Source: Oasisia sp. SBJ-2009 (lineage: Eukaryota; Annelida; Polychaeta; Sabellida; Siboglinidae). Taken from it: DNA of 64,000 nt. Position 1 is the stretch's first letter; each line of letters begins with the position of its first letter. Position numbers and translations under genes: made by a program. The DNA lies in the NCBI GenBank assembly GCA_964017155.1, contig OZ024863.1, positions 47,782,019 to 47,846,018 of the forward strand. Reading direction: 5' to 3'. Below, piece by piece: positions 13,401 to 26,495 of the stretch. The notes under the pieces were generated by a model. It did not search any database and was not told where the DNA came from. It saw nothing but the letters and a program-made list of their open reading frames with translations.

Positions 13401-16400
13401 GTGATGGGATGAAGTCCTTACTGAAGAGACGAACACAAAATATGTAAAAAAAATTGCTGAAACTTAAATATGCCACCATTAATTGTATTTGCATATGTGT
13501 AAATGTATATAATATTGATTTGTGCTTTTTCTTCTTTTGTACTTCGCACATCTTTCGATATAAATTTGGTGAACAGCTATTTTAATGGTTTCTGTGATAA
13601 CAAATAGCAACATGTTAAGTCTTAACAGGAGTCAATTGTCATGTTTAGTATGTGTTATATTTAGCAGGTGTATTGTATATATGGATATACATATATTGTA
13701 CATATACTGGGTCGAAATAAACTTTCTTGTTCTTATTCAAAGAGACGCCTCCAGATTGCGTTGTGTGTTGCAGGTGTTGGAGAGGGCCCAGAAGGAACTA
13801 CTCAGCTACCAGAACACTGGTATCAGTGTCATGGGTGAGTGAGTCCATTCACACAACACAATATCTGGCCCACGGTTTGATTTATTCACTTATTTTGCAC
13901 AAGCATTCACACTTACATATAATAAACTATTTTAAGTGTAACAAACTTTCTTCGTAATGATCATATATAAAATAATTGTCAATTGTAAATAAATGTATCA
14001 ATTATAAATAAATGTATCATACAAAACCTCAAATATGTCCCGATTTGTGATAGCAATCGATTGTGGAGAATCGGCATCTTCTCTTTTAACTGAAAAGCTT
14101 CTTTCAGTTTTTGATGTTTTGTGGTGGCACTGAGGACTGGTTTACTGTCAGTTTGATGCATTTATAGCCGAATTTGAAGAATATACTGTGGGTGCATGGT
14201 GTCGGTTCAAATGTTGCATCATGTTGGTGGTATTTCCCCCTTGTATTTGCCCCCTTGTATTTGCCCCCTTGTATTTGCCCCTTGTATTTCATCACTGCAC
14301 AACAAATCCGACAGACAGTTTTGTCCTTCTGTACCTCTTTGGCCAAAATGTTTCCAAACAGCGTTGTAGTGAAAACCACACGTACTATACTCCCAAGTCT
14401 TCCGCACATGTACACGTGCTGCTAGCTTCAATTAACCAGGCTCCGTGAGGTGGCAGCACTTTTCAGCCCCTCGTATCTTCTCGGCAAAGTTATGCAGTTG
14501 AGCAACATTTTGGGTCGGGATAGCCCTAGCAAATATGTCAAGTATTGCAGAAGTGAGCTTTGAGATAGGCCAAAACGCCATACCACATCATCAGGGATTT
14601 ACAGCAGAGTGCAAACTATATAAATCCTGATGACGATGTGCCATTTAATAAAAGTGAAATAAACTGTGGTACACAAACTGAAAACAGTGCACTGAACCGT
14701 GAGCCTTAAAACTGTGAAAACTAGCTGTGAACCGCGATTAATCATCCTATATAGCTACACAAGGAACGCTATTCTTAGATTGTTGCATCATAAAACTGTC
14801 TACCCTGAGAACTGATGTTAGCCAAAGCCCTGGAGTGGACTCTTAAGGCGTCAGTGACACATCTGAACATAAAACTATTGGTATCCCTTTTTATCCTATT
14901 CCCTCCAAACCTCATCTCACTGGTGACCGTCACTCTAAGATTGCTCTAGTTAATGACATCCTTGAATGCAGTTATTTCAATAAAAGTAAACTAGTTATTG
15001 CAGATTAGAAGAAGACACATATCTTATGTACCTTAATGTGAGTTAATTTCACTTGATACAAACTTGTTTTATAGAAATGAGCCACAGATCAGCAGATTTT
15101 GTGAAGATCATCAGCCATGCCGAGAACACACTGCGAGAGTTACTGTAAGTGGACACAACACGTAATGTTAAAGAACATTTATATAGAGCCATAGTCACTA
15201 AGTGCTGGTTGACAATGTACAAACATCAGTCATGAGTATCCTCACGATATTAACACAGTCGACCTTTTGTTGCCTTTAAAACGTAATCAGGCTTTTCATG
15301 CCGAGTATGATAAATGTCTGACCAGTAATTTATTGTATGAAAAACAAGTGTCAAGTTGCACGAAATGTTACCTTTTTATGCTTGATTGTCGGTGTCGCAA
15401 TTCAGTGAAGGTGATAATTTGTTTGGCTGCGGTCACATGTAGTTGGAGCAACAACAGTGTTGGTTGATTTAAGGTGAACGCCTGACATTAAATATGTGGC
15501 AATCTACGTCATTGTGGTGACTGTTACATTTTTCATACATCAGATCAGATTTTAGGTTGAAAAAAATCAGTGAAAACATTATAATGATGTAATTTGACTA
15601 GTGGCACTTGCACAATAACAAGAGGTTGTCATTCTCAACATGACTGGTAGAAATAATAGTTATCACCATTATAATTTAATAAACATGCTATAGTATTATT
15701 TTATAAATATAACTAGCCATGCATCTGAAGCAGCCCAAGGAACACAATGCAGTCATCGTTTTGAAATGGTAACCTACAAAGATCTGGATGCCAAAACAAA
15801 CTTCAAAAAAATTATAAATCTACGAACCACTTCGGTGGGGGGATTAGGGCCCCCTAGATCATACACATATATTTCAGCCACATACAAAAACTTATGGAGA
15901 TAACTATTTATCAATTTTTATTTTACACTGTTTGAGTAATTGAGTTGTTTTATTACCATGATTATTCCTGCTGGTAAAGTGCTGTTTTCCACAGTTTTGA
16001 GAGCCGTTTATTTCCCCCAAGACACATAAATAATAATATAATAAAGCTTTATTGCCATATTCAACGTGCATTACATGATGAATTGGATTGTAGTCTGGCG
16101 TTGACTCATAGTGCCTATATATACAATAAAATGAAATATGACAAATAAATATACGATATAGATATAAGATATACATTGTACATAATTTGTTCTTTAAAAT
16201 GAAAACATTTTAATATAATAAATAAATAAATAAAGACAAAAACAATCATTTTTGTGTAAACTAGTTAATAAATAAATAAATATATATAAAATGTCCTTTA
16301 AAATTGTTTAAAATATGTATATATAATGAATGGTGTGTTGTGTTCAGGCACATTCCTGACGACTACCAAGTGCTCTTCCTGCCCGGGGGTGGGTCGGGGC

Positions 16401-19400
16401 AGTTTGCGGGCATCGCCATGAACCTGATGGGTCTGAAGGAGACTCGCTGTGCCGACTACGTCATCACGGGCACCTGGTCCGCCAAGGCCGCCAAGGAGGC
16501 TGAGAAGTACGGCAAGGTGCACCTCGTGTTCCCCAAGAGAGACAAGTACCACGGTGAGTGACTGACCACTCGGACAAAGCTTGACCACTTGGACAGTGCT
16601 TGACCGTTAGTCCTCGAGTATATTTTTGATCCTGTACCACTTGGACAAAGCTTGACCACTTGGACAGTGCTTGACCGTTAGTCCTCGAGTATATTTTTGA
16701 TCCTGTACCACTTGGACAAAGCATGACCACTTGGACAGTGCTTGACCGTTAGTCCTCGAGTATGTTTCTGATCCTGTGTTGTTTGTTAATGTTGTGTTAT
16801 TGGAATGTTGGGTGCCTGAATGCAGTGGTACAATGGGACCTCTCAATTAAGGGCACCCTCAAGATGGGGCCAGAATGACCTGAGTAGCAAGGGGACCTTA
16901 TTAGTGGGATTAATATACAATGTAAATTTACTCTACAGTGTACTTTATTTTTTTTACTTTCAAATTGGCCATATTGCTTGGGTCACAGTAAGGTAATCAC
17001 AAAGTGAAGTTCATCTCCATTTAACTTAACGTTTTTTGCAGCCATTAAAATACATTAATAAGTGATTTAATGACATAAATATAAGTACATTTAATAAACT
17101 GTTCTGAGAACAATATTAATTTACTGTCATACACAACATTTCAGACTTTCTTGCTACAGCACTGAGAGTCGAATTTATGTGTGTAAATAAACTTACGCTA
17201 ATGGTGCATTGTTTTCCTGCTAGACATTCCTCATGAGTCAACCTGGAAACTCAATCCGGATGCATCGTACGTTCATTATTGTGCCAACGAAACCGTTCAC
17301 GGTGAGCAATGAGGATACATAATTGTGAGAAGAATTGTTTTAATTCAGGTCAGATATGTTACCCATCATGTCAGGGTCGATATCAGATATTCGCAAAATT
17401 GTAAAATGCTGTTTTGTATCATTTAGATTTCACCAGTCATTGAAGTTGCTGAACTATCTTCAGTAATTTGTTGTTGCTAAAATTGAGGCAAATATCATTT
17501 GTTTCATATTGTCAGTTGATTTTAATCTGTGAATTTGATTAAGTTTTGATAATTTGTAGAGGAAAATAAAAACTGGACATTGGAAGATAATTTTTTTAAT
17601 TATATTTTGTGCATTTATGCTAAAATCCCAACATGTATGGGTATAGTCAAGAGAGCAAATTTGGTTGATGTGTAAAATAAGCATGTACAATAGCAGCATC
17701 TTACTGCCCAGTTCACAGCGTATTATGTGCTTTGTTTTATCTAATAGTAGTTTAGATGTTGGGGGGTGATTCATAGCATCTGTCGTATTTTTTTACTCCA
17801 GGTGTTGAATTTGAATTTGTGCCGGAGACAAACGGAGTGCCCCTTGTATGCGACATGTCATCAAACATTCTATCAAGACCCGTGGACATTTCCAAGGTAG
17901 GCATGATGTGTTTGTATAATAATACAGCATTTTTTATAAATCCAAATTTGTTTACCAGCTTACCATTTCTATAATATTTATTTATCTATATTCTTCTACA
18001 CAGTAATTTTTTTAATTAATGTTATTTTCCATCTAAGTGGTATTTAGATCTAGTGTCATCATTGTACTTAATAATTTTGGGTTCATATGTGACTTTCAGT
18101 TTGGGGTCATCTACGCTGGAGCCCAGAAGAACATTGGTTGCGCTGGCGTGACACTCGTCATCATTCGGCAAGACCTGATTGGCTTCGACATGCCCGAGTG
18201 TCCCAGCATCCTCAGCTACAAGGTCCAGGCGGGAAACAACTCCGTCTACAACACCCCTCCCACCTACAGGTAGGCACCCCCTTGTCTACAACACCCCTCC
18301 CACCTACAGGTAGGCACCCCCTACCTACAGGTAGACACCCCCTTGTCTACAACACCCCTCCCACCTACAGGTAGGCACCCCCTTGTCTACAACACCCCTC
18401 CCACCTACAGGTAGGCACCCTCTACCTGCAGGTAGACACCCCCTTGTCTACAACACCCCTCCCACCTACAGGTAGACACCCCCTTGTCTACAAAACCCCT
18501 CCCACCTACAGGTAGGCCCCCCTTGTCTACAACACCCCTCCCACCTGCAGGTAGACACCCCCTTGTCTACAACACCCCTCCCACCTACAGGTAGACACCC
18601 CCTTGTCTACAAAACCCCTCCCACCTACAGGTAGGCCCCCCTTGTCTACAAAACCCCTCCCACCTACATGAAACCCCCCTTGTCTACAACACCCCTCCCA
18701 CCTATAGGTAGACACCCCTCCCACCTACAGGTAGGCACCCTATGTATTCAACACACTTACAGGTAGACCCCCCCCCACAACACCCCTCCCACTCTTCAAT
18801 GCCCCTTCCACCTACTGGTATACTGGTAGGTGCCCTGTCTTCAATGCCCCCATTACCCAGAGATAGGCATCCACTCTCTATAACACCCCTCTCACTTGCA
18901 GGTAGGCACCCTGTCCCCACCTTCCCCCAGTATTCAAACCCCTCCCACATGCAGGTAGACACCTGTGACTAAACCCCTCCCTCATACTGGTAGGCAGTAG
19001 CAGTACTAGGCACCCCCCCTCGTCTTGAGAAAGTTTGGACTTTTAATTAATCAGTAAAACCACATTTTGAATCCACGCCACTGTTTAGGTTGAGCAATTT
19101 GGTTCGGTTCTGTTACCTGTATAGATGAGTTCATAACTCTAAACAGTGACGGATATATTTTTGTATAGTAATTACATAATGGCTTAATACTCCTTTTTGC
19201 TATCAATATGATGAAAGGTCTGTCGGGATGAAGCAGTTGATTCAGTCTGTATACAAACTGGCCAGTTGGCTGGGCTCAAGACGCAATAACACTCATGTCT
19301 GTGGCCTTGCATGTTTTTTTTGGCATGCGATGTATTGAGGCCAGGTCACTAACTGTTTATTATTGTCGAGGTGGCCTAAATAGTATGGATGTTTCTTGCA

Positions 19401-21292
19401 GCTTGTGTTATATTTATAACATTACGGGGAACTGATGTGCTTGACCATGTTTAACCATCAACATTCCATACTTGAAAGTTTTATTCAACATATATTACCC
19501 GAGTCCTGAGACTAATGAACACTTAGTATGGGCTAAATTTTGTATATAATTTTTTATATGGTTTGTAATAATTATCATTGTTAGTCCTATTTTGCAATTA
19601 CGATATCATGTCTGTATACACTGTATTGCCTGAGAAAAATCTTGAATAATCCTGAATTGAGCACACATAAAATATTACTATTCTAATGACCAGACATGTG
19701 TAATGAGTCTCAGCTGCCAACAAAAAACATGCAGTACAAAAAATACTTGTGGCATCCAGAAACATCATCTACATGGGCTGTGTGCATCTAACAATAGGTG
19801 TACAAAACATACAGCACAAAAGGGTTACTTTGTAAGTTTTGTGGGGTCTCCAAAAACATTGAACATTGTCATGTATATTGTCATTAAGTTGCTATAGCCG
19901 AATAGAGAGCTAACTGTGTGTCTGTCATTGCAGCATCTACATCATGGGGCTGGTGTTTGACTGGCTGGTGGAACAGGGCGGCTGTGAGGCCATGGCCAAG
20001 AGGAATCTGGAGAAGGTCAAGTTGCTGTACAATCTCATCGACTCGTCAAAGGGATTCTACCAGTAAGTGCCCTTGTCATCGTCCAAAACTATGTGACACT
20101 CGGCCAACTTGGCTCATTTACCCAGCGGGTGGCTGTGTCAATACTCTCGTTGTCACTGGAATGGCAGATACCTCTTGAGTAACGTTGATTAACTCTGTAT
20201 ATTACACACCTGGTTAAAAAATTGTCTCTATCTTTTTCTCTACAGGGTGAAGGAGTATTACTGTGTCCTGTAGTCTAAATAGAAGAGTTGTTTCGTTGTT
20301 GATACAGCCGAGCCTATGTAACTTAAATTGATGGATGAAGAAAGCTGTTTCAAATTAATAGAATACTTACATGTCTGTTATAATGTGAATGGATTAAACT
20401 ACAGTCAAATTTATAATGATAATAATAAAAACTGTTTTTCTATAGTGCTAATTCCTGCATGGCGGATCGATGCACTGTACAAAACATATAATAAATGTAT
20501 TAATCAATACAAATGTAAATTATATAAATCAAATCAACTTTTGGTTTAAGATGTACACTAGTAAATCTTTGTATGTAAATTATATAAATCATATAAATCA
20601 ATTTAAAATTAATTAAACACTGTTTTAAAGATGTATAGTACTAAACCTCTGTAAATTATATAAATTAATATAAAATATAAATTTAGAACATGATGGTGAA
20701 TGTATCCAGTGCGGAAGAAGATACCCAAGGGATATTTATTTACCAGCTGTCACAGTACAGTGTATACGGGTGTATTGACATTACCCTTACACACGTGTCT
20801 ACTTGCAGTGCTCCCGTCCATCACACATGCCGCAGTCGCATGAACACGCATCTTCGCATCAGCTCAACAGATGGCGCTGTCGACGAGAAGCTGGAGAAGG
20901 AGTTCATCGACGAAGCTGCGAAGAAAGGAATGATACAACTGAAGGGTCACAGGTAAGGACTAAGGACGATGACCTAGTTGTATCAGTAAACATACAAGTG
21001 CCTTGACACTTCAGCACGTGTTGTCAAATGATGTCATCCTTGTGACCGAAGCCACTTGGTACAGAGATAGGGATGTTGATGTATGCCAACATGATTTATT
21101 TGGTCACAGGATTTGTTTTTCATGGATGTGTATTTACAGTGTAAGTGTGTTCATCATAAACAACTCTTCCTTTTTTTCATTGTGGTCGGGTATTATCGCA
21201 GTTGTGATGTTGGCATGTATAGAGTATTATCATGGTGTTACTAAGTTTAAGTGTTCTGTCAGAACTCAGAATATATTTGTTTAACCTATGTG

Positions 21293-21328
<36 letters not shown>

Positions 21329-22212
21329 AATATATATGAGTAATTTAAGTAATAAGTAAGATTGGGACACTCTCATTGAGATATATAACATCCGCTAGCA
21401 CAGGGGCAACCCCATAAATATAAACAACATAAACAACAACAAAATTAACATGTTATGATCAGAATAGTACATGACTTATTGATTGAGACAATTGATGAGT
21501 AATCAATGTATCAACATATACACATAAGCATATATACGTATGTGTACTCGTGCACACGTTGACATGCATATAGATGCAGTTATTGTAGTAGTCACACATT
21601 TATGCAATCAATGTGTACTGGTGTGAGCTAGAAATAAACAACACTGAATAAGATAACAGGATTAAAATTAAACAATAATTTGTGTGTTTTGTTTACCCAT
21701 AAACTACGCCACTGCTTCGTTCCTGCCATATCCTTCTCGGTTGGTTGCACAAGCAGCTGATGGCGCTGCACTTTGCACTGGTTTTGTTGATAGGAATTGT
21801 TTACTAGGGTCCTCAAACGTTTGACCAGTACTGACATGAACCAAGACAAAGCCTGAAGAGTAAATAAAAAGAACCGCCCTCAGTTATTCCTCATAAACAT
21901 GTTGCATCATTAAGGACTTTGCCATGTCAAACACGTTGGTGTCCTACAAATATCTATGTTATCATATTTATTGTTGACATTAATTAATTACTTCACCAGT
22001 TGTTTCTTGGTGTGTGCTGGTGTATCTGAACCCATGGTTCATGCATTAACGTAGCACAGTGGATTATGATAAAACAATACTAGAAACTAATTGTGGCATT
22101 GGTTCGTAGGTCAATCGGTGGGCTGCGAATTTCCCTCTACAATGCCATCAATGTGGATGAAGTGCGAACTCTCATCGAATTCATGAGAGAGTTTCAAGAG
22201 AAGCATCAGTAG
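10403..22212 (+). CDS. PSAT1: Phosphoserine aminotransferase, 10 exons
   Basis: PLP enzyme of the phosphorylated serine pathway: converts 3-phosphohydroxypyruvate plus glutamate to O-phosphoserine plus 2-oxoglutarate in the cytosol. Exons, all GT-AG and in phase: 10403-10459, 13774-13834, 15075-15144, 16348-16553, 17224-17301, 17802-17896, 18100-18269, 19934-20062, 20809-20952, 22110-22212. They join to 1113 nt, 370 residues, the length of human PSAT1 as I recall it. Landmarks: [10 protein letters not shown] near the N-terminus, [46 protein letters not shown], the PLP-lysine motif AGAQKN with the Schiff-base lysine at about residue 199, [17 protein letters not shown], and [16 protein letters not shown] at the C-terminus. 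The start is the first ATG of exon 1 and matches the usual N-terminus. Minisatellites lie at the donors of introns 4 and 7. A possible poison exon lies in intron 8. Confidence 0.96.
11658..11673. repeat. Poly(C) tract in PSAT1 intron 1
   Basis: Sixteen consecutive C residues flanked by CCCA repeats. The rest of intron 1 (10460-13773) shows no gene. Confidence 0.9.
13210..13425. repeat. Degenerate GGGG/ATGATAGA minisatellite in PSAT1 intron 1
   Basis: Roughly 60-bp degenerate units around GATGAAGTCATTATAGATTG followed by AAGGGG-type runs, three to four copies, close to the intron 1 acceptor. Confidence 0.6.
14230..14292. repeat. 15-bp tandem repeat in PSAT1 intron 2
   Basis: Four copies of a CCCCCTTGTATTTGC-like unit. 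Confidence 0.85.
16020..16230 (-). mobile_element. Possible reversed retroelement tail in PSAT1 intron 3
   Basis: ATAATATAATAAAGCTTTATTGCCATATT followed by AT-rich sequence resembles the reverse complement of a non-LTR element end such as those near 30.2 and 62.0 kb. Weak, based only on tail composition. Confidence 0.3.
16566..16777 (+). repeat. 71-bp tandem repeat next to the PSAT1 intron 4 donor
   Basis: Three copies (16566-16636, 16637-16707, 16708-16777) of a unit beginning CCACTTGGACAAAGCTTGAC and containing GTCCTCGAGTATATTT. The first copy starts 13 nt after the last exon base. The third is slightly diverged. Confidence 0.93.
18244..19015 (+). repeat. 40-bp minisatellite spanning the PSAT1 exon 7/intron 7 donor
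   Basis: The last 26 nt of exon 7 plus the first intron bases form one unit of a tandem repeat: GTCTACAACACCCCTCCCAC followed by CTACAGGTAGGCACCCCCTT, about 40 bp. Near-identical copies run to about 18740, with decayed copies to about 19015. CTACAG|GTAG-type junctions occur at exon-like ends 18269 (the one used), 18309, 18330, 18370, 18410, 18431, 18472, 18511, 18550, 18590, 18630 and two weaker ones near 18707 and 18730. Extending exon 7 past the used donor meets an in-frame TAG at once (AGG TAG), so downstream donors would truncate the enzyme. Confidence 0.95.
21290..21330. repeat. (TA)n microsatellite in PSAT1 intron 9
   Basis: TA-rich tract with short interruptions; no gene content. Confidence 0.9.
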
Positions 22213-23040
22213 ACGTGAGGGAGGACGGATGGTAACGACAAGAAACACAGCTTATAGTTGTATCCCGGTGAAGGTCATACCCCAGTGAAGGTCACACCCC
22301 GGTGAAGGTCCATGACCATTTATGGTGACAATGAGGCTATAGAGTCTATTGCAAACAAGTATTATAGACTTGTAGTATTAACAATATACCATATGTGAGT
22401 AAGGCATGGGTTGCTCAATTTTATTCTGGTGACTTTCTGGTAAGAGTATTTTCTGTTTTAGGAGAACATGTGCTATATGGGAGTAATTTTGCATTTGATA
22501 TCCGCCAATTTATGGCTACAGTTCAAAAACATTGGCTATTCAGTAGCATTGTTTTGTAGAATCATTTACTGATATTGACAAGATTAAATATAAACATGTA
22601 TGGATGTTTACAGTATTAGGAGTTCACATAGTATGTAATATCCAAGTTCAACATTAGCATAACAAAGTTTTCTGAGTTACTGATGCAGATTTTTAACTTT
22701 AGAGTGAACATATCTTAGAATGTCAGGGATAACTTTGTCTAGATTAAATGCCTATAATAATTGAAATTAATATGCTACAGTAATGTTATAGTTTTACTGA
22801 TGTAGAGTGAAGTCTCAGTGTTATTGTGTGAGAAATGTCGGTGACCTTGAGTAAGGTCAACGACCTTTTGAAGGGTGAACAGCACACACCTTGTGCTATT
22901 ATGTCATGGTAGCATGCTAATTTGTTGTCATAAGATGTTTTTACAGGAACTATTTTTAGTACAACCATATGTTCAAATGTACTATTGTGTAAAAACGTGA
23001 ATTATTTATTTGTCTACTGTAAAATGGGTGAGAATAAATG
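22213..23040 (+). promoter_or_regulatory. PSAT1 3' untranslated region with polyadenylation signal
   Basis: The first canonical AATAAA noticed after the stop is at 23033-23038, giving a 3' UTR of about 0.83 kb. No competing frame is evident. The exact cleavage site is not known. Confidence 0.5.
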
Positions 23041-23574
23041 TGTCATGGAAGGGTGTGTTTGACGTCTATACATTATTCTAAATTAGTTTTTTAAAGTAAA
23101 CTGTGTTATACAAATTTTATTATCATCTGATCATTATTTGTTTACCTTATCATTCAGAATGCAATGTCGCTACAATATTTAGATTGAAACATTCAAAATG
23201 AAACAGACAACAGTCAAATTTATAATGGTCATTATGAACTACAAATGGTGAGTTATCAAAACACATCATGTGAAGATATATTCGCTGGCTGGTCCAGAGA
23301 GGGTACTGTGATGGCCCAAAACCTCCAATAGCACCCCCCTCCCCCGATTGCTTGCCCAAAAACTTCATGGGTCCTAAACATCCACTGGCACTGGAACAAA
23401 ATTAATATTCGGTGGACTGCAAGGAACTTCAACACTTGGATGTGTGTCTTAAGAACATTGTCAGTGGAGACGTTCACACAACTGTTGATACAATCTCCAG
23501 CAGGATCGACCTGTGATAGTTTACGTGACTTTATGAAATGCTCCACATATTAGTTGATCATGGTGAGCTTTGGT

Positions 23575-23935
23575 TCAAATTAGTTTCTTCGCAAAACTTC
23601 TGAATTATTTTACATACATTTCAAAATTCTCTATGGAATTGCCTATTGTTATACCAACTAAACTAACACCAAATTAGTTTCTTCACAAAACCTCTGAATT
23701 ATTTTACATTAATGTCAAAATTGTCTATGGAATTGCCTATTGTTATACGACATACCAACTCCTAAACTAACACCAAATTAGTTTCTTCACAAAACCTCTG
23801 AATTATTTTAAATTTAACAATTCTCTATATAATTGCCTATTGTTATACCAATGCCTAAACTAACACCAAATTAGTTTCTTCACAAAACCTCTGAAAAGTC
23901 AATGTAATTGCCTATTGTTATACCATGAACTAACA
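23575..23935. repeat. About 95-bp tandem repeat between PSAT1 and HDDC3
   Basis: Four copies, starting near 23577, 23671, 23775 and 23868, sharing AAATTAGTTTCTTCACAAAA, CCTCTGAATTATTTTA and GGAATTGCCTATTGTTATAC. Spacing is 94, 104 and 93 bp. It fills most of the gap between the two converging genes. Confidence 0.92.
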
Positions 23936-24166
23936 CAAAGAACAACCACTTACAAGCTACGACTTAAAAATCATGATAGCGTACAGGTACAAACCTTTGG
24001 AATCACCCCCGAATGTAGGTTTGTGCTTCCCTCAGGCTACCCCTTCTTGGGCAACCCCTAGCATCCTTGGTGGTCAACTTCCCTTGTAACCATGGATACA
24101 TAAGGAACTCAACCAATTAAGGCTATGTCCTGACGTGTTCAGATCTAGCAAGACATCACTGTAAAA

Positions 24167-24172
24167 TTTATT
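24167..24172 (-). promoter_or_regulatory. HDDC3 polyadenylation signal
   Basis: AATAAA on the minus strand (TTTATT on plus), about 100 nt beyond the HDDC3 stop. Spacing fits a short 3' UTR. Confidence 0.55.
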
Positions 24173-24271
24173 TGAACATGATAAATACATACATTATACT
24201 AGTGCTCCTGTAACTTCACAAATACGTACATTATACCAGTGTTCCTGTAACTTCACAACCCCCACCTTTCA

Positions 24272-24627
24272 CTATACTTTTACATTTCTCGCTTGAAACA
24301 ATTCATCGAGCTTCTGTTCCAACACTTTGTTGGTTCCCCGAAGGCCGTGCACCACCTTACTCGCCCAGACGAAGTATTGCTGCACCCGTTCTTCTGACCA
24401 ATCGATGGGCGTGGTGCGCTTCAAGTCCCTCAGATTGTACAACTTGTCCGCTAGTTTCACCAGCTTCGCTTCATGGCTGGCGTGAGGAGCGTGGTCAATC
24501 TGGGCCTGCTTGCGCTGTGCCGACGGCTTGGACTTGTCATCTGTCACTTCCGCCACCACTGCTGTAAACAAGAATAACGCCAACATGGTATTACTGGTAC
24601 AGATGAATCAATATATATATATATATT

Positions 24628-24677
<50 letters not shown>

Positions 24678-26215
24678 TATATTAAAATATTATATATATA
24701 TTACATATATTACAATGATTATTACATATATTGTAAACCATCATGCACATGCATAAATATAAGCATACTCTTGTCACATAATTATACACATCAATATAAA
24801 AAAAAAAACATGTACATCATTAGGAAAGTCAGTATGAGTTGTATTGCATTACAAACACATTACACTACCATGTCAGTGTTGTGACAATACAGAGCCAGTG
24901 GTGTTGAATACACAACTAGGCCAATGGTGTTGAAATTTGTAATACACAGCCAGGCTGGGTTGGCGCTGTAATACACATGTAGGCCAATGAAGTTGTAATA
25001 CACAACTACGCCAATGGCATTTAATATACAGCCAAATCAACTAGATTGACATTGTGGATAGGTAGATCTTTTCTGCGTACATAGAAGACTAAAATGTCAA
25101 CCTATATAGAACTTTATTATTTACCTGCGACCTTTTCACCAAAGTTTTTCTTGATTTCTTCCAAACTTGTGTCTGTATCCTCAATGGTATCATGTAACAG
25201 TGCTGCCTGTCAAAGAAAAGATACGTAACAATGCAGACAATGTATAGTATCTTATTTAACAAAATATCTGTAAAAATGTATATAACAAAATCATGTAACA
25301 TAGAATACAGTACTTAGCAAACTTATGTGTAATTAGTTGTTATCGTTTTTGTATTGCACTATTGTACTAAAACATGTAATTGACTATATTCTAGATATAC
25401 ATCATGCTCCATGTGACATTTACAAGTCTAATAGACATTAAAAATCAGAATAAGTCTCATTACACAATCGGATATTAAAAGACAGAATAAGAGATGCATA
25501 CTTTTATAACCACAGGGTCTGTAATATCTCCTTCTTCAGTCAAGATGTATGCCACGCCTACAAGTAGAAAACAGGGCTTTATGCAGGATAACAATTTTGC
25601 CAGTCACAATTTTTTTGGTGGACACTTATGTTAACCCATATACACAGAAATTACACACACATCAGCCAGCTGAGATGTGTTTTATGACTTTAAATAAATT
25701 ACAAACACGTGTGAGACCCATTTTCAAGGCATAACTGACATAAATAATATTTATGACTTTAGAATTGTTTCCTCCGTCATTTTTTTAGCTGTCCACCACC
25801 CGCCCAGTGATACAATTTAATGGGTTTTACCCATCCAAATGATGGGTAAAACCTATGCATAAAGCTATGGTAGAAAACAATTGCACTTGGTAACATTGAC
25901 AACTCTTCAATTGACAAGTCACTAAAAATTTACCTCTCTACATAGTTCATATTAACCTTAATGTATTGTTCTGTTACGTATTTTGAAAACATGGTTGATT
26001 TTCCAATATGATTTCAATGGGCTATCTGCAAACAAACTGGTTTATGATTGGCATTAAATTAAAATGTAGGTAATTATTAAGATAATGGAATGCTTCCCAC
26101 CAATTGGGTGATTGATGTATGGAGTTTCCTCCATGTCTTTCCTTCGTTGCATTTTATGTTTCACTGCAGCAAAGTTTACTGCTCGCATCATCTGTGGCAT
26201 GAGTGGCTCCATCAT
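24272..26215 (-). CDS. HDDC3: HD-domain (p)ppGpp/NADPH hydrolase MESH1, 4 coding exons
   Basis: Metazoan SpoT homologue: a small Mn-dependent hydrolase that removes the 3'-pyrophosphate of (p)ppGpp in vitro and acts as an NADPH phosphatase in animal cells. Coding exons in order on the minus strand: 26215-26101, 25557-25502, 25206-25125, 24561-24272. They join in phase to 543 nt, 180 residues, about the human length. Landmarks: RRKDMEETPYINHPIG near the N-terminus with metal-ligand His36, then LLHDTIEDTD (His62, Asp63, Glu66, Asp67), EVTDDKSKP, and KLVKLADKLYNLRDL with Asp123. All expected HD-domain metal and catalytic residues are present. Exon 1 starts at the acceptor-adjacent double ATG. 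A donor at 26980/26979 with no ATG before it marks a likely untranslated first exon. It converges on PSAT1 and is head-to-head with the PWWP gene. Confidence 0.95.
24608..24720. repeat. (TA)n microsatellite in HDDC3 intron 3
   Basis: Long TA-rich tract close upstream of the last HDDC3 exon. Reading frames across it are artefacts. Confidence 0.93.
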
Positions 26216-26271
26216 CTGTGAATGAGGAACTAACCTGCAGCGAAACCAACATGACAGAATACAATCAGTCA

Positions 26272-26295
26272 ACAATATATATATATATATATTAT

Positions 26296-26326
<31 letters not shown>

Positions 26327-26330
26327 GCAC
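26272..26330. repeat. (TA)n microsatellite in HDDC3 intron 1
   Basis: TATA tract with an ATTATA interruption, about 55 bp upstream (in gene sense) of the first coding exon's acceptor. Confidence 0.9.
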
Positions 26331-26495
26331 ACACATGCATGTTCACTTCATTACCCGGCCCATTGTCATTTTATATTTTAGTGAAACCCTTGATCAATAC
26401 CACCAATACTAACTTTATGCACACCAAGACCAGAAAGGCAGAATGTACACACAATCGTACAGACATGCAATATAACTATTATACATTGTGCTACA

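Noticed and set aside
14583..14645. Inverted repeat around CATCATCAGGGATTTA / TAAATCCTGATGACGATG in PSAT1 intron 2
   Set aside because: An imperfect stem of about 20 bp with a 20-nt loop; too weak to call an element or RNA.
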